A DNA stretch of 64,000 nt from Roseovarius tolerans (GTDB lineage: Bacteria > Pseudomonadota > Alphaproteobacteria > Rhodobacterales > Rhodobacteraceae): the NCBI RefSeq assembly GCF_900109855.1, contig NZ_FOBO01000018.1, positions 1 to 64,000 of the forward strand, written 5' to 3'. The stretch's first letter is position 1; each line of letters opens with the position of its first letter. The position numbers and the translations under genes were made by a program. Below, one piece after another: positions 29,179 to 39,012 of the stretch. Under the pieces are notes generated by a model that searched no databases, had not been told where the DNA came from, and saw only the letters and a list, made by a program, of their open reading frames with translations.

Positions 29179-29592
29179 ATGAAGACGACTGTTCTTGCAA
29201 CGACTTTCGCCCTCACCGCTGGTGTCGCGATGGCGGATGATCACGGAATGCACCCGATGGTGATGGCCGAAGACCAAAGCGTCGCCAACGGTATCGTGAG
29301 CGCCGAGAAAGTGGTCGCCGATAAAAACGGTTGGCTGGTTGTGCATCGCACGGGCGAAGACATGAAACCTGGTCCGGTTGTCGGCTATGCCCCCCTTCGC
29401 AAGGGCGAGACGAATGATGTCGCCGCGATCCTGCAAGAAGATGTTGCCGCAGGCGACATGCTCATGCTGATGGTTCACGCAGAAGACGGCGGGATGCAGA
29501 CCGGCGTATTTGAATACACCCTGGGGGCCAAGGAAGACGGCCCGATCAAGATGGACGGGAACCTCGTGATGACGGTTGTCACCGCGAAGTGA
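29179..29592 (+). CDS. Exported DUF7282-like protein
   Basis: A 137-residue protein with a signal sequence (MKTTVLATTFALTAGVAMADD). The mature part reads as one beta-rich domain with QSVANGIVSAEKVVADKNGWLVVHRT and VGYAPLRKGETNDVAAILQED, resembling DUF7282. The function is unknown; it is probably periplasmic. AAAGGAG sits 6 bases before ATG 29179, which decides against the in-frame ATG at 29161 and the longer frame to 29068. A strong terminator follows directly. Confidence 0.75.
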   Translation: MKTTVLATTFALTAGVAMADDHGMHPMVMAEDQSVANGIVSAEKVVADKNGWLVVHRTGEDMKPGPVVGYAPLRKGETNDVAAILQEDVAAGDMLMLMVHAEDGGMQTGVFEYTLGAKEDGPIKMDGNLVMTVVTAK

Positions 29593-29601
29593 TTGGATAC
29601 G

Positions 29602-29633
29602 AAAAAGGCGGCCCATCGCAGGGCCGCCTTTTT
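29602..29633. terminator. Bidirectional intrinsic terminator
   Basis: GGCGGCCC (29607-29614) pairs with GGGCCGCC (29621-29628) around ATCGCA, flanked by five A before and five T after. It ends the DUF7282-like gene and, read in reverse, argG. Confidence 0.9.
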
Positions 29634-29654
29634 CTTCATTCATATATAGAGGGC

Positions 29655-30881
29655 TTAACCCTTCAGGCGCCGGTTCCGCGCCGCGAGCAGCTTCAGACGC
29701 AGGGCGTTCAGTTGAATGAAACCTGCCGCGTCCTTCTGATCATAGGCCCCGGCATCCTCCTCAAAGGTCACATGCGCCTCGGAATAGAGGCTGTGATCGG
29801 ACCAGCGCCCGACGGTCGTCGCCGCCCCCTTGTAGAGCTTGAGCCGCACCGTGCCGCTGACATGTTCTTGGCTCTTGTCGATGGCCGCCTGCAACATCTC
29901 GCGTTCCGGGCTGAACCAGAAGCCGTTGTAAATCAGCTCCGCATAGCGCGGCATCAGCGAATCCTTGAGATGCCCCGCACCGCTGTCGAGCGTGATCTGC
30001 TCGATCCCGCGATGCGCCTCGAGAAGGACAGTGCCGCCAGGGGTCTCGTAAATACCGCGTGACTTCATGCCCACGAACCGGTTTTCCACGAAGTCGAGCC
30101 GCCCAATGCCGTGCTTGCCGCCCAATTCGTTGAGCTTTGTGAGGATCGTGGCCGGGCTCATCACCTTGCCATTGATCGCCGCCGCGTCACCCTTGTCGAA
30201 CGTCACCTCGATGAATTCGGGGGTATCGGGGGCCGCCTCGGGGCTGACAGTGCGCTGATAGACATAGTCGGGCGCGGGTTCTGCCGGGTCTTCCAGCACC
30301 TTGCCCTCGCTTGAGGTGTGCAACAGGTTCGCATCGACCGAGAACGGCGCTTCACCACGCTTGTCCTTGGCGATCGGGATCTGGTTCTTCTCCGCAAACT
30401 CAAGCAGTCGCGTACGGCTGGTCAGATCCCATTCGCGCCAGGGCGCGATCACTTTGATATCGGGGTTGAGCGCATAGGCCGCCAGCTCGAACCGCACCTG
30501 ATCGTTGCCCTTGCCGGTCGCGCCATGCGCCACGGCATCCGCCCCGGTTTCGGCGGCGATCTCGACCAGACGCTTGGAAATCAGCGGCCGGGCAATCGAG
30601 GTGCCCAGCAGATAGAGCCCCTCATAGAGCGCATTGGCGCGGAACATCGGAAATACGAAATCGCGCACGAATTCCTCGCGCACATCCTCAATATAGATGT
30701 TTTCCTCTTTGATCCCGAGCAGTTTCGCCTTTTCCCGCGCCGGTTCCAGTTCCTCGCCCTGCCCCAGATCGGCGGTAAACGTCACCACCTCGCAGTCATA
30801 TTCGGTCTGTAGCCATTTCAGGATGATCGAGGTATCGAGACCCCCGGAATAGGCCAGAACAACTTTCTTGGGCGCGGACAT
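29655..30881 (-). CDS. argG: Argininosuccinate synthase
   Basis: A 408-residue enzyme joining citrulline and aspartate with ATP in arginine synthesis. [19 protein letters not shown] is the ATP pyrophosphatase loop; [30 protein letters not shown] and the [12 protein letters not shown] segment bind substrates. ATG 30881 has AGAGGGG 5 bases upstream and matches the conserved [14 protein letters not shown]; the frame continuing to 31517 runs antisense through ilvA and is discarded. It is divergent from ilvA. Confidence 0.97.
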   Translation of the reverse strand: MSAPKKVVLAYSGGLDTSIILKWLQTEYDCEVVTFTADLGQGEELEPAREKAKLLGIKEENIYIEDVREEFVRDFVFPMFRANALYEGLYLLGTSIARPLISKRLVEIAAETGADAVAHGATGKGNDQVRFELAAYALNPDIKVIAPWREWDLTSRTRLLEFAEKNQIPIAKDKRGEAPFSVDANLLHTSSEGKVLEDPAEPAPDYVYQRTVSPEAAPDTPEFIEVTFDKGDAAAINGKVMSPATILTKLNELGGKHGIGRLDFVENRFVGMKSRGIYETPGGTVLLEAHRGIEQITLDSGAGHLKDSLMPRYAELIYNGFWFSPEREMLQAAIDKSQEHVSGTVRLKLYKGAATTVGRWSDHSLYSEAHVTFEEDAGAYDQKDAAGFIQLNALRLKLLAARNRRLKG

Positions 30882-30986
30882 GTGTTTCCCCTCTCTCGCG
30901 GATATCGCAGCGCGCTTAGCCGGTTTTCCGTGCCGGGGCAAGGTGCGCCCCTTGCCAGCACGCCCCGATTGCGGCACTGAAACGGG

Positions 30987-32225
30987 ATGACCGAGTTTCA
31001 GGATAACGCCCGCACCGCCGAGGTCGCCATGCGCGCCGTGTTCGAGCCGACGCCGCTGCAACGCAACGATCACCTGTCGGAACGTCACGGGGCCGAGATC
31101 CTGCTCAAGCGCGAGGACCTTAGCCCGGTGCGCTCCTACAAGCTGCGCGGCGCGTTCAACGCCATGCGCAAGGCTCTGGCGTCGCGGCCCGAAACCACGC
31201 AATTCGTCTGCGCCAGTGCCGGCAATCACGCCCAGGGCGTGGCCTTTATGTGCCGGCATTTCGGGGTGAAGGGCGTGATCTTCATGCCGGTGACGACACC
31301 GCAGCAAAAGATCGGCAAGACCGAGAAATTCGGTGGGGATGCCGTGTCGATCCGCCTGACCGGCGATTATTTCGACGATACGTTGCATGCCGCCCAAGCC
31401 TATTGTGCCGAGGTTGGCGGGCATTTCCTGTCGCCGTTTGACGACGAGGACGTGATTGAGGGGCAGGCCAGCGTCGCGGTTGAGATCGAGGCGCAATTGG
31501 GCGGCATGCCCGATCACCTGATCCTGCCGGTGGGCGGCGGCGGCCTATCTGCCGGGGTGCGCAGCTACATGGGCGATGCCGTTAACCTGACACTGGTCGA
31601 GCCCGCGGGTGGGGCCTGCCTTGCGGCGGCCCTTGCCGCCGGGAAACCGGTGCGCCTGCGCCATGTCGAGAATTTCGCCGACGGCGCCGCCGTGGCGCAG
31701 ATCGGTGCGCGCACCTTTGCGCGCCTTGCCGATCTTGATCCGGCCCAGGCCCGCGTGATCGACGAGGACCGGCTGTGCACCACGATGCTGGAAATGCTCA
31801 ACATCGAGGGCATCGTGCTGGAACCGGCGGGCGCGCTCGCCGTTGACGCGCTCAAGGATATGGGTGACGCGATCCGGGGCAAGACCGTGGTTTGCGTCAC
31901 CTCGGGTGGCAATTTCGATTTCGAACGCCTGCCCGAGGTCAAGGAGCGCGCGCAGCGCTACTCGGGGGTCAAAAAATACTTTATCCTGCGAATGCCACAG
32001 CGACCCGGGGCGTTGCGTGACTTCCTTGATATCCTCGGACCGGAGGACGATATCGCCCGGTTTGAATATCTCAAGAAATCGGCACGCAATTTCGGCTCCG
32101 TCCTAATTGGGATCGAAACGACGCGACCCGAAAATTTCGTTCATATCCAGCGCAAGCTGGACGATGCCGGGTTTGATTACCGCGACATCACCCGCGATGA
32201 GGTGTTGGCGGAGTTCTTGATCTAG
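30987..32225 (+). CDS. ilvA: Threonine ammonia-lyase (threonine dehydratase)
   Basis: A 412-residue PLP enzyme making 2-oxobutanoate from threonine for isoleucine synthesis. The PLP lysine lies in [15 protein letters not shown], then [13 protein letters not shown] and [15 protein letters not shown]. The C-terminal 85 residues (from about [22 protein letters not shown]) form an ACT-like regulatory domain, so feedback control is likely. It overlaps the convergent Hpt gene by 4 bases. Confidence 0.95.
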   Translation: MTEFQDNARTAEVAMRAVFEPTPLQRNDHLSERHGAEILLKREDLSPVRSYKLRGAFNAMRKALASRPETTQFVCASAGNHAQGVAFMCRHFGVKGVIFMPVTTPQQKIGKTEKFGGDAVSIRLTGDYFDDTLHAAQAYCAEVGGHFLSPFDDEDVIEGQASVAVEIEAQLGGMPDHLILPVGGGGLSAGVRSYMGDAVNLTLVEPAGGACLAAALAAGKPVRLRHVENFADGAAVAQIGARTFARLADLDPAQARVIDEDRLCTTMLEMLNIEGIVLEPAGALAVDALKDMGDAIRGKTVVCVTSGGNFDFERLPEVKERAQRYSGVKKYFILRMPQRPGALRDFLDILGPEDDIARFEYLKKSARNFGSVLIGIETTRPENFVHIQRKLDDAGFDYRDITRDEVLAEFLI

Positions 32226-32557
32226 GCGGCCATTACCGCTGCTGTGAGCCCGGCGAGAAACGCTGCCTTGGACTGCTCGAAACAGCACAGAATTTCCGTC
32301 AGATCAACGCGCCCGCCTTGTCCTGCCGCCGCGGCTGCCTCACCCACATGGCACAGGTCCGAAAACGCGATAAACCCGAGATTGAGTGCGCTGCCCTTGA
32401 GGAAATGCAACTGCCCTTCGATGTCGAGTGCCTCGCGTGGCGCGCGCAACCTGTCAATTTCCGTCTGGACCTCTTCGAGAAACAAATCGACGACCTCTTC
32501 GAACGCGTCCGCGCCAATCTCATCCCTGAGGTTTCGAACGCGGTCCCAAACGATCAT
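32222..32557 (-). CDS. Histidine phosphotransfer (Hpt) domain protein
   Basis: A 111-residue all-helical protein. HFLKGSALNLGF contains the phosphorylatable His followed by the Lys-Gly-Ser-Ala of Hpt domains, preceded by an acidic helix (EEVVDLFLEEVQTEIDRL). It would relay phosphate between a histidine kinase and a receiver domain. The divergent neighbour, 148 bases away, starts with a receiver domain and is the natural candidate partner. No kinase gene is nearby. Confidence 0.85.
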   Translation of the reverse strand: MIVWDRVRNLRDEIGADAFEEVVDLFLEEVQTEIDRLRAPREALDIEGQLHFLKGSALNLGFIAFSDLCHVGEAAAAAGQGGRVDLTEILCCFEQSKAAFLAGLTAAVMAA

Positions 32558-32705
32558 GTTCCTCCCTCCTTCGACAGGACCAGGCTGGTCTCCAAACCCT
32601 TAGAAATCGTTAATGACCTTGCTGATATCCGTGAAATTTTAGCATTCACCCCGCGTTAAGGCGGCAGGCGCTATCGCAAGGATGAACAGACCAAGGGAAT
32701 GATCG

Positions 32706-33983
32706 GTGCGTGCCCAAAGACCAGAAAGTGGACGGGTGGATGCGGGTGATGATGTCATCCGCCGTGTTCTGGTTGTCGATGACAGCCGGGCACAGCGTCG
32801 TATCCTGACGGCGTCGCTCACACGATGGGGTTTTGATGTCCGCGAGGCGGAGTCTGGTGATGATGCGCTTGGGATATGTGCTGATTACGCGCCTGATCTG
32901 GTACTTAGTGACTGGATGATGCCCGGCATGACCGGGCTAGAGTTCTGTCGTGCGTTCCGTGACATGCCGCGCGACACTTACGGTTATTTCATCCTTCTGA
33001 CGTCCAAGAGTGACAAGGACGAGGTGGCGCTTGGCCTCGATGCCGGGGCCGATGATTTCCTGACCAAGCCGGTCAACGCCGCCGAATTGCGCGCCCGAAT
33101 TGCCGCCGGGGCGCGCATCCTGCAGATGGAAAGGGAGTTGACCGAGAAGAACCGTCTGATCACCTCCACGCTCGATGAATTGCAATCGCTCTATGATTCG
33201 CTCGACAGCGACCTGATAGAGGCCAAGAAGCTGCAGCAATCGCTGGTCAGCGAACGCTATCGCGATTTCGGCACCGCCGAGGTCTCGTTGCTTTTGCAAT
33301 CGGCGGGGCATGTAGGTGGCGATCTGGTGGGCATGTTCCCGATTTCCGAGGGCCGGATCGGTCTCTATGGCATCGATGTGTCCGGGCATGGTATCAGTTC
33401 CGCTCTGATGACGGCGCGGCTGGCCGGGTATCTGTCATCCTCGGTGCCCGAACAGAACCTTGCCTTGCAGAAAACGCGTGTCGGTGGCTTTGCCCCCCGC
33501 CCCCCTGCCGAGGCGATTGCCATGCTCAACCGCGTCATCATGTCCGAGATGGAGACTGAACATTACTTCACCATCGCGCTTGCCGATGTCGATCTGCAGA
33601 GTGGTCAGGTCATCATCGCACAGGCCGGTCATCCCTATCCGGCGTTGCAGCGCGCGACGGGTGCGGTGGAATTTATCGGCCAGGGGGGACTGCCCGTTGG
33701 CTTGATCGACGCCGCCGAGCTCCAACAATTCGAGGTCACGATGGCCCCGGGCGACAGGCTCTTGATCCATTCCGACGGCGTTACCGAATGCGCGGCGCGC
33801 GACGGCGCGCTGCTTGATGAGGACGGGCTTTCCCGCATCCTGCGAGATCTGCGCCAGACGCGCGGTCGGGCCTTTCTGGAATCATTGATCTGGAGACTGT
33901 CGGATTTCGCCGGGGACGCGGATTTTCAGGATGATATTTCTGCTGTCCTGCTGGAATTCAGACCAGACCCAATGCCCGGCTGA
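32706..33983 (+). CDS. Receiver domain fused to PP2C/SpoIIE-type phosphatase
   Basis: A 425-residue response regulator. The receiver domain (about 18-140) has VLVVDDSRAQRR, the phospho-acceptor Asp in LVLSDWMMPGMTGLEF and TKPVNAAEL. A coiled linker (about 140-180) leads to the PPM domain with GGDLVGMFP, GIDVSGHGISSALM, LLIHSDGVTE and the C-terminal QDDISAVLL. Such proteins (RsbU, RbaY of Rhodobacter) dephosphorylate anti-sigma-factor antagonists in partner switching. No antagonist or anti-sigma gene is adjacent. The GTG start is preceded by AGGGA. Confidence 0.9.
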   Translation: MRAQRPESGRVDAGDDVIRRVLVVDDSRAQRRILTASLTRWGFDVREAESGDDALGICADYAPDLVLSDWMMPGMTGLEFCRAFRDMPRDTYGYFILLTSKSDKDEVALGLDAGADDFLTKPVNAAELRARIAAGARILQMERELTEKNRLITSTLDELQSLYDSLDSDLIEAKKLQQSLVSERYRDFGTAEVSLLLQSAGHVGGDLVGMFPISEGRIGLYGIDVSGHGISSALMTARLAGYLSSSVPEQNLALQKTRVGGFAPRPPAEAIAMLNRVIMSEMETEHYFTIALADVDLQSGQVIIAQAGHPYPALQRATGAVEFIGQGGLPVGLIDAAELQQFEVTMAPGDRLLIHSDGVTECAARDGALLDEDGLSRILRDLRQTRGRAFLESLIWRLSDFAGDADFQDDISAVLLEFRPDPMPG

Positions 33984-34401
33984 CGAAATGCCGGTCCCCT
34001 GAATTGCCAAGCCGCATTGCGGCCTGATCCGGCGTGACCCAGACCGCGCGATGCCCGGGCTCTGTCGCCGCGCCGAGGGCACGCACCGGATCGGCACGGT
34101 AAATCATGCACAGCTTTTCAGCCCAGAACCCGTATTCCGGCATGTACGTAAACCGCCGAAATGCCCCGATCCGTCTTGGCCCTGCGATGATCCAACCGGT
34201 TTCTTCATAAACTTCTCGGTGCAGCGCACGCAGTGGATGCTCGCCTGGGTCGATGCCGCCGCCTGGCAGTTGCAGTTCCGGTACCGGCTCTGCCTGATGC
34301 GTGACCAGCAGATGCCGCCCCTGCGGCAGGATCGCATAGACCCCGGGGCGCAACCGATAACGCACATCTTGGCGCGGTGCTTCGCCGAATCTCCGGATCA
34401 T
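33958..34401 (-). CDS. Nudix hydrolase
   Basis: A 147-residue protein with a complete Nudix box: GGGIDPGEHPLRALHREVYEETGW (23 residues from the first Gly), holding the metal-binding REVYEE. An N-terminal LRPGVYAILPQGRHLLVTHQ strand precedes it. The substrate is probably a nucleoside diphosphate derivative, but the sequence does not decide. It overlaps the convergent phosphatase gene by 26 bases and is divergent from hslO. Confidence 0.88.
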   Translation of the reverse strand: MIRRFGEAPRQDVRYRLRPGVYAILPQGRHLLVTHQAEPVPELQLPGGGIDPGEHPLRALHREVYEETGWIIAGPRRIGAFRRFTYMPEYGFWAEKLCMIYRADPVRALGAATEPGHRAVWVTPDQAAMRLGNSGDRHFVSRALGLV

Positions 34402-34479
34402 GGCGTGCCCCCTTGGTGCCCCGTCTTGTCCTGCCTACATACACGCGATATGCCGAACCAAGGCGCATAAGGAAACCCC

Positions 34480-35475
34480 ATGACTCTTGGACAGAAAATC
34501 GCCTGGGACGATACGATCCTGCCGTTCCAGCTTGATCACGCCGATATCCGGGGCCGCGTGGCGCGGCTTGACGGGGTGCTTGATGGTATCCTGAAACAAC
34601 ATAATTATCCCCCGCAGGTCGAGGCGCTGATCGCCGAAATGGCGCTTTTGACGGCCCTCATCGGTCAGACGATCAAGCTGCGCTGGAAGCTGTCGCTTCA
34701 GGTCCAGACCAAGGGTGCGGTGCGGATGATCGCCACTGATTATTACGGTCCCACCGACGAGGGCGAATCGGCGCGCATGCGCGCCTATGCCAGCTTTGAT
34801 CCCGACCGCCTTGATGATGGTCCGCCGTTTGGGCAGTTGGGAGAGGGATATTTTGCCGTGCTGCTCGATCAGGGCCAGGGCACGACACCCTATCAAGGCA
34901 TCACCCCGATCGCCGGAAATGCGTTGCGCAACTGCGCCGAGGCCTATTTCGCCCAATCCGAACAATTGCCCACGCGCTTTTCCCTCAGCTTCGGTAGATC
35001 GCACGAAACGGGCGGGGTGGAGCATTGGCGTGCCGGTGGTGTTATGCTGCAACACATGCCCAAGGCCTCGCCCTTTGCCAGTGGCGGTGGATCGGGGGAT
35101 GAGGGACTCTTGCAGGCACGTGATATCGTCGATGGTGATGATGCCGAGAACTGGAACCGGGCCAACATGCTGCTCGACACGGTTGAGGATCTCGAGCTGA
35201 TCGGGCCGTCTGTGGCACCCACGGATCTTCTTGTGCGGCTGTTTCACGAAGAGGCCCCGCGCGTCTTCGACCTGCAGCCAGTGCGCTTTGGCTGTACTTG
35301 TTCTGAGGAACGGGTCCGAAACAGCCTGTCGATCTATTCGGCCAAGGACATTGAAAAGATGACCACCGAAGACGGCATTGTGACCGCCGATTGCCAGTTC
35401 TGCGGCGCGCATTACCGGCTCAATCCGGAAACCCTCGGGTTCGACGCGCCAAAAGGGTCCGATGACGGTGCGTGA
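34480..35475 (+). CDS. hslO: Redox-regulated holdase Hsp33
   Basis: A 331-residue chaperone activated by oxidation. The N-terminal domain includes LPFQLDHADIRGRVARLD and VQTKGAVRMIATDYYG; the C-terminal redox switch has CTCSEERV and DCQFCGAHY, the zinc-binding CxC and CxxC pairs that form disulfides under stress. AAGGAAA precedes the ATG. It overlaps the next Nudix gene by 14 bases, starting the run hslO-Nudix-cca-methyltransferase. Confidence 0.95.
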   Translation: MTLGQKIAWDDTILPFQLDHADIRGRVARLDGVLDGILKQHNYPPQVEALIAEMALLTALIGQTIKLRWKLSLQVQTKGAVRMIATDYYGPTDEGESARMRAYASFDPDRLDDGPPFGQLGEGYFAVLLDQGQGTTPYQGITPIAGNALRNCAEAYFAQSEQLPTRFSLSFGRSHETGGVEHWRAGGVMLQHMPKASPFASGGGSGDEGLLQARDIVDGDDAENWNRANMLLDTVEDLELIGPSVAPTDLLVRLFHEEAPRVFDLQPVRFGCTCSEERVRNSLSIYSAKDIEKMTTEDGIVTADCQFCGAHYRLNPETLGFDAPKGSDDGA

Positions 35476-36067
35476 TCCGCTCGAACCGATTCTCGCGGCG
35501 CTTGGAGCGGTGCGCGCAGGATCGTCGGATTATGACTTGAACCCCGAGGTGAGCCTGCCGCCGGGGCGCAAGCTGCGCGCGGCGGGGGTGCTCGTGCCGG
35601 TGCTTTGCAGCGGGGGCGCGCCGCGTGTGATCCTGACCAAGCGGTCCTCCGCGCTCAAGCATCACCCCGGACAGATCGCCTTTCCCGGTGGCAAGCAGGA
35701 TGCGGGCGATCCTGATATCACCGCCACCGCCCTGCGTGAGGCGCAAGAGGAAATCGGCCTCGATCCGGCCGATGTTGAAACGCTCGGCTTTCTGCCCCGG
35801 CACGAGACGGTGACCGGCTTTGACGTGACCCCGGTTCTGGCCCGGATCTCCGTACCCTTCACGCCTGTGCCAGAGGTCGGAGAGGTCGAGGAAGTGTTCG
35901 AGGTACCGCTCGCGCACTTATTGGCGTTAAGCAGGTTTAGGGTCGAGAAACGCCGTTGGCGCGGGGATTGGCGGCACTATTATGCAGTGCCGTTCGGCCC
36001 TTATTATATCTGGGGTGCCACCGCGCGTATTTTGCGCAACATGGCTGAGATGGTGGAACCGCGATGA
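35462..36067 (+). CDS. Nudix hydrolase, CoA pyrophosphatase type
   Basis: A 201-residue protein. AFPGGKQDAGDPDITATALREAQEEIGL is the Nudix box, preceded by LTKRSSALKHHPGQIAFPGG, the UPF0035 motif found in coenzyme A-hydrolysing members such as NudL/NUDT7. It probably cleaves CoA to 3',5'-ADP and phosphopantetheine. The overlaps with hslO (14 bases) and cca (4 bases) indicate coupled expression. Confidence 0.88.
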   Translation: MTVRDPLEPILAALGAVRAGSSDYDLNPEVSLPPGRKLRAAGVLVPVLCSGGAPRVILTKRSSALKHHPGQIAFPGGKQDAGDPDITATALREAQEEIGLDPADVETLGFLPRHETVTGFDVTPVLARISVPFTPVPEVGEVEEVFEVPLAHLLALSRFRVEKRRWRGDWRHYYAVPFGPYYIWGATARILRNMAEMVEPR

Positions 36068-37209
36068 AGGTTTCTGGCGATTGGATCACAGCACCTGTCA
36101 CGCAGTCGGTCTGTGCCGCACTGACTGAGGCCGGGCATCAGGCGTTGTTCGTTGGCGGCTGCGTGCGTAACGCACTTTTGCGCGTGCCGGTTGGCGATAT
36201 CGACATCGCCACCGACGCGTTGCCGCCGGATGTGATCCGGCTGGCCACCGATGCCGGGCTGAAACCTGTGCCCACCGGGATCGACCACGGTACCATCACC
36301 GTGGTTTCGGGCGGTAAGCCGCATGAGGTCACCACATTCCGCGAGGACGTGGATACCTTCGGGCGACATGCGCAGGTGGTCTTTGGCACCGATCTTCACG
36401 CCGATGCCCGCCGCCGCGATTTCACCATGAATGCGCTCTATGCGCGCCCCGACGGCTCGGTGATCGACCCTTTGGGCGGCATTGACGATCTGACCGCACG
36501 GCGCGTGCGCTTCATCGGCAATGAAGCAACGCGGATCAAGGAAGATTATCTGCGTATCCTCCGCTTTTTCCGCTTTCATGCCTGCTATGGTGACGCCGAG
36601 GCGGGCCTTGACCCCGACGCACTTGCCGCTTGCGCAGCCCACCTTGATGGTCTGGCCGGGCTCTCGCGCGAGCGGGTCGGGGCCGAGATGCGCAAACTGC
36701 TTGCCGCGCCCGATCCCGCGCCGTCGGTTGCCGCGATGCAGATGACCGGCGTGCTGACCGCGATCCTGCCGGGGGCGGATGCGCGGGGGCTCGTGCCGCT
36801 TGTGCATCTCGAGTCAGAGACAAACACGGCCCCAAACGCCCTGCGCCGTCTTGCTGCACTGGGCGGAGAGGATATCCCCGACCGCCTGCGCCTGTCGCGC
36901 GCCGAGACCAAGCGGCTCGCGCTCTTGCGCGACGGCGCGTCCGCCACCATGCCGCTCGCCGAGATTGGCTATCGTTGCGGCGCGACGGATGGTATGGATA
37001 TGCTGCTCCTGCGCGCTGCCCTTCTCGATGCTCCGCTTGATCCGAACGCGCCGGACGATCTCGAACGCGGTGCTAGTGCCGCGTTTCCGGTCAAGTCTGC
37101 CGATCTCATGCCGGATTACACCGGCCCCGCTCTCGGCCAAAAGCTGCAAGATCTGGAGAATCGCTGGATCGCCTCGGGTTTCAGGCTCGGTCGGGAGGAT
37201 CTGTTGTGA
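36064..37209 (+). CDS. cca: CCA-adding tRNA nucleotidyltransferase / poly(A) polymerase family
   Basis: A 381-residue class II nucleotidyltransferase. FVGGCVRNALLRVPVGDIDIATDALP holds the catalytic Asp-x-Asp; HEVTTFREDVDTFGRHAQVVFG, RRRDFTMNALYA and RIKEDYLRILRFFRFHA follow in family order. The length and lack of an HD domain fit the alphaproteobacterial CCA enzyme, which repairs tRNA 3' ends. It overlaps the neighbours by 4 bases on each side. Confidence 0.92.
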   Translation: MKVSGDWITAPVTQSVCAALTEAGHQALFVGGCVRNALLRVPVGDIDIATDALPPDVIRLATDAGLKPVPTGIDHGTITVVSGGKPHEVTTFREDVDTFGRHAQVVFGTDLHADARRRDFTMNALYARPDGSVIDPLGGIDDLTARRVRFIGNEATRIKEDYLRILRFFRFHACYGDAEAGLDPDALAACAAHLDGLAGLSRERVGAEMRKLLAAPDPAPSVAAMQMTGVLTAILPGADARGLVPLVHLESETNTAPNALRRLAALGGEDIPDRLRLSRAETKRLALLRDGASATMPLAEIGYRCGATDGMDMLLLRAALLDAPLDPNAPDDLERGASAAFPVKSADLMPDYTGPALGQKLQDLENRWIASGFRLGREDLL

Positions 37210-38429
37210 CGACCCACCACATCACCCGCCTCGGTCATCAGGGTGACGGGATCGCCGAGGGTCCGCTTTTCGCACCGCTCACCCTGCCGGGTGAGGACGT
37301 CACCGGCACGCCCGACGGCCAAGCCCTGTGTGATATCCGCATCATCACCCCCTCGCCCGATCGCGTGACCCCGCCTTGTCGGCATTTCAAATCCTGTGGC
37401 GGCTGTCAGTTGCAGCACGCCTCGGATGATTTCACTGCCCGGTGGAAACGCAAGGTCGTCGAGGCCGCACTCGCCGCTCATGGTATTTTTGCCGAGATCG
37501 GGCCTGTTCATACCTCACCCCCGAATTCCCGCCGCCGTGCGGTGCTGGCCGCACGGCGCACGAAAAAGGGCGCGATGGCGGGCTTTCACGCTCGCGGCAG
37601 CGACACGATCATCGAAATTCCTGACTGCCACCTGCTGCATCCCGATCTGATGGCGGCCCTGCCGTTGGCCGAGGATTTGGCCATCGAAGGCACAAGCCGC
37701 AAGGCCGCGCTCGCGGTGAGTGTCACGCTCTCGCTCGGGGGTCTTGATGTTGCGGTGCGCGGTGGAAAGCTCCTTGATGGTCCGCTACGCATCATGCTGG
37801 CAGGGCTTTCGGAGAAGCATGACCTTGCGCGGCTGGCCTGGGATGGTGAGATGGTGGTCACCCGTCGCCCGCCACAGCAGCATTTCGGCCCGGCCGTCGT
37901 GACGCCACCGCCGGGGGCCTTTCTGCAAGCCACGGCAGAGGGCGAAGCCGCCCTTTTGGCTGAAACAGAGTCTATTTTGCGGGACGCGTCCTGCATCGTC
38001 GATCTCTTTGCCGGATGCGGTACCTTTGCGCTGCCGCTGGCGCGTCGCGCGCCCGTTCATGCCGTTGAGGGCGATGCCGCCATGACCGAGGCGCTCGACG
38101 CGGGCTGGCGGCACTCGCAGGGGCTCAAACCCGTCACCACCGAGGCGCGAGATCTCTTTCGCCGCCCGCTCCTGCCGGATGAGTTGGCCTGCTTTGACGG
38201 GGCGGTGATCGACCCTCCGCGCGCCGGATCCGAGGCGCAGATCGCAGAGATCGCGCGGGCGCGGTTGCCGCGCTTGGCCTATGTATCCTGTAACCCGGTC
38301 ACCTTCGCCCGCGATGCGCGGCATCTGCTGCCACAGGGCTACGTCATGGGGCCAGTGCGCGTGGTTGATCAGTTCCGCTGGTCAGCCCATGTCGAACTGG
38401 TTGCCGGGTTTACCTTGACCAAGACATAA
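37206..38429 (+). CDS. TrmA/RlmD-family class I SAM RNA methyltransferase
   Basis: A 407-residue RNA m5U-type methyltransferase. The N-terminal region carries an iron-sulfur cluster motif (PCRHFKSCGGCQLQH, plus a later Cys in IPDCHLL); the C-terminal domain has FAGCGTFALPLA and the catalytic SCNP in LAYVSCNPVTFARD, with PPRAGS before it. It probably methylates uridine in rRNA or tRNA. GTG start overlaps the cca stop by 4 bases (GTGA). It is the last gene of the hslO run. Confidence 0.92.
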   Translation: MTTHHITRLGHQGDGIAEGPLFAPLTLPGEDVTGTPDGQALCDIRIITPSPDRVTPPCRHFKSCGGCQLQHASDDFTARWKRKVVEAALAAHGIFAEIGPVHTSPPNSRRRAVLAARRTKKGAMAGFHARGSDTIIEIPDCHLLHPDLMAALPLAEDLAIEGTSRKAALAVSVTLSLGGLDVAVRGGKLLDGPLRIMLAGLSEKHDLARLAWDGEMVVTRRPPQQHFGPAVVTPPPGAFLQATAEGEAALLAETESILRDASCIVDLFAGCGTFALPLARRAPVHAVEGDAAMTEALDAGWRHSQGLKPVTTEARDLFRRPLLPDELACFDGAVIDPPRAGSEAQIAEIARARLPRLAYVSCNPVTFARDARHLLPQGYVMGPVRVVDQFRWSAHVELVAGFTLTKT

Positions 38430-38511
38430 TTCGTGAAAAAACCGCTACCCTGAGCCTGCAGAACCGTAGTAAAACACCTGCAAAACAACCGGGCAGTAGA
38501 CGGTGACAGGC

Positions 38512-39012
38512 ATGATATTCACACGACGTTTTGCATTGCTTGCAGGGGCAGCCGCCCTTGCGGGATGTGCGCAAAAATCTAAGTTCCGCAGCTATTACGG
38601 CCCCGAAGTGACCCGCGTGATCGTCAACAAGGGCGAGCGCGACATGTTCCTCCTGCACCACCGCAAGGTGCTTAAGCGCTACAAAGTCGACTTGGGCTTT
38701 GCTCCCGAGGGGCACAAACAGTTCGAGGGAGATGGCCGAACGCCTGAGGGCGAATACCTGATCGATCGGCGTAATCCTAATAGCTCGTTTCACTTGTCGC
38801 TCGGGATTTCATACCCCAACGAGGCCGATATCGCCTTCGCCAAGGTGCTTGGAAAGTCGCCAGGGGGTGACATCTTTATCCATGGTGAGCCGAACGCGCT
38901 CGCGTTCCTTAGCCCGGATTGGACAGCGGGCTGCATCTCGGTCAAGAATCGCGAGATGGAAGATGCTTATGCCATGATTCGCAATGGCACGCCGATCACG
39001 CTGAATGCGTGA
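38512..39012 (+). CDS. L,D-transpeptidase (YkuD) lipoprotein
   Basis: A 166-residue exported protein. RRFALLAGAAALAGC is a lipoprotein signal with the acylated Cys in LAGC. The YkuD domain follows, with the catalytic motif HGEPN and later DWTAGCISVKNREM holding the active Cys. It would cross-link peptidoglycan or attach proteins to it, or act in related wall remodelling. ATG 38512 is preferred to GTG 38503. A CAP-domain lipoprotein gene on the other strand ends one base later, and a second L,D-transpeptidase lies 0.7 kb on. Confidence 0.9.
   Translation: MIFTRRFALLAGAAALAGCAQKSKFRSYYGPEVTRVIVNKGERDMFLLHHRKVLKRYKVDLGFAPEGHKQFEGDGRTPEGEYLIDRRNPNSSFHLSLGISYPNEADIAFAKVLGKSPGGDIFIHGEPNALAFLSPDWTAGCISVKNREMEDAYAMIRNGTPITLNA

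Noticed and set aside
30882..31517. Upstream extension of the argG frame
   Set aside because: It runs antisense through ilvA, and the ribosome site before 30881 with a conserved N-terminus fixes the start.
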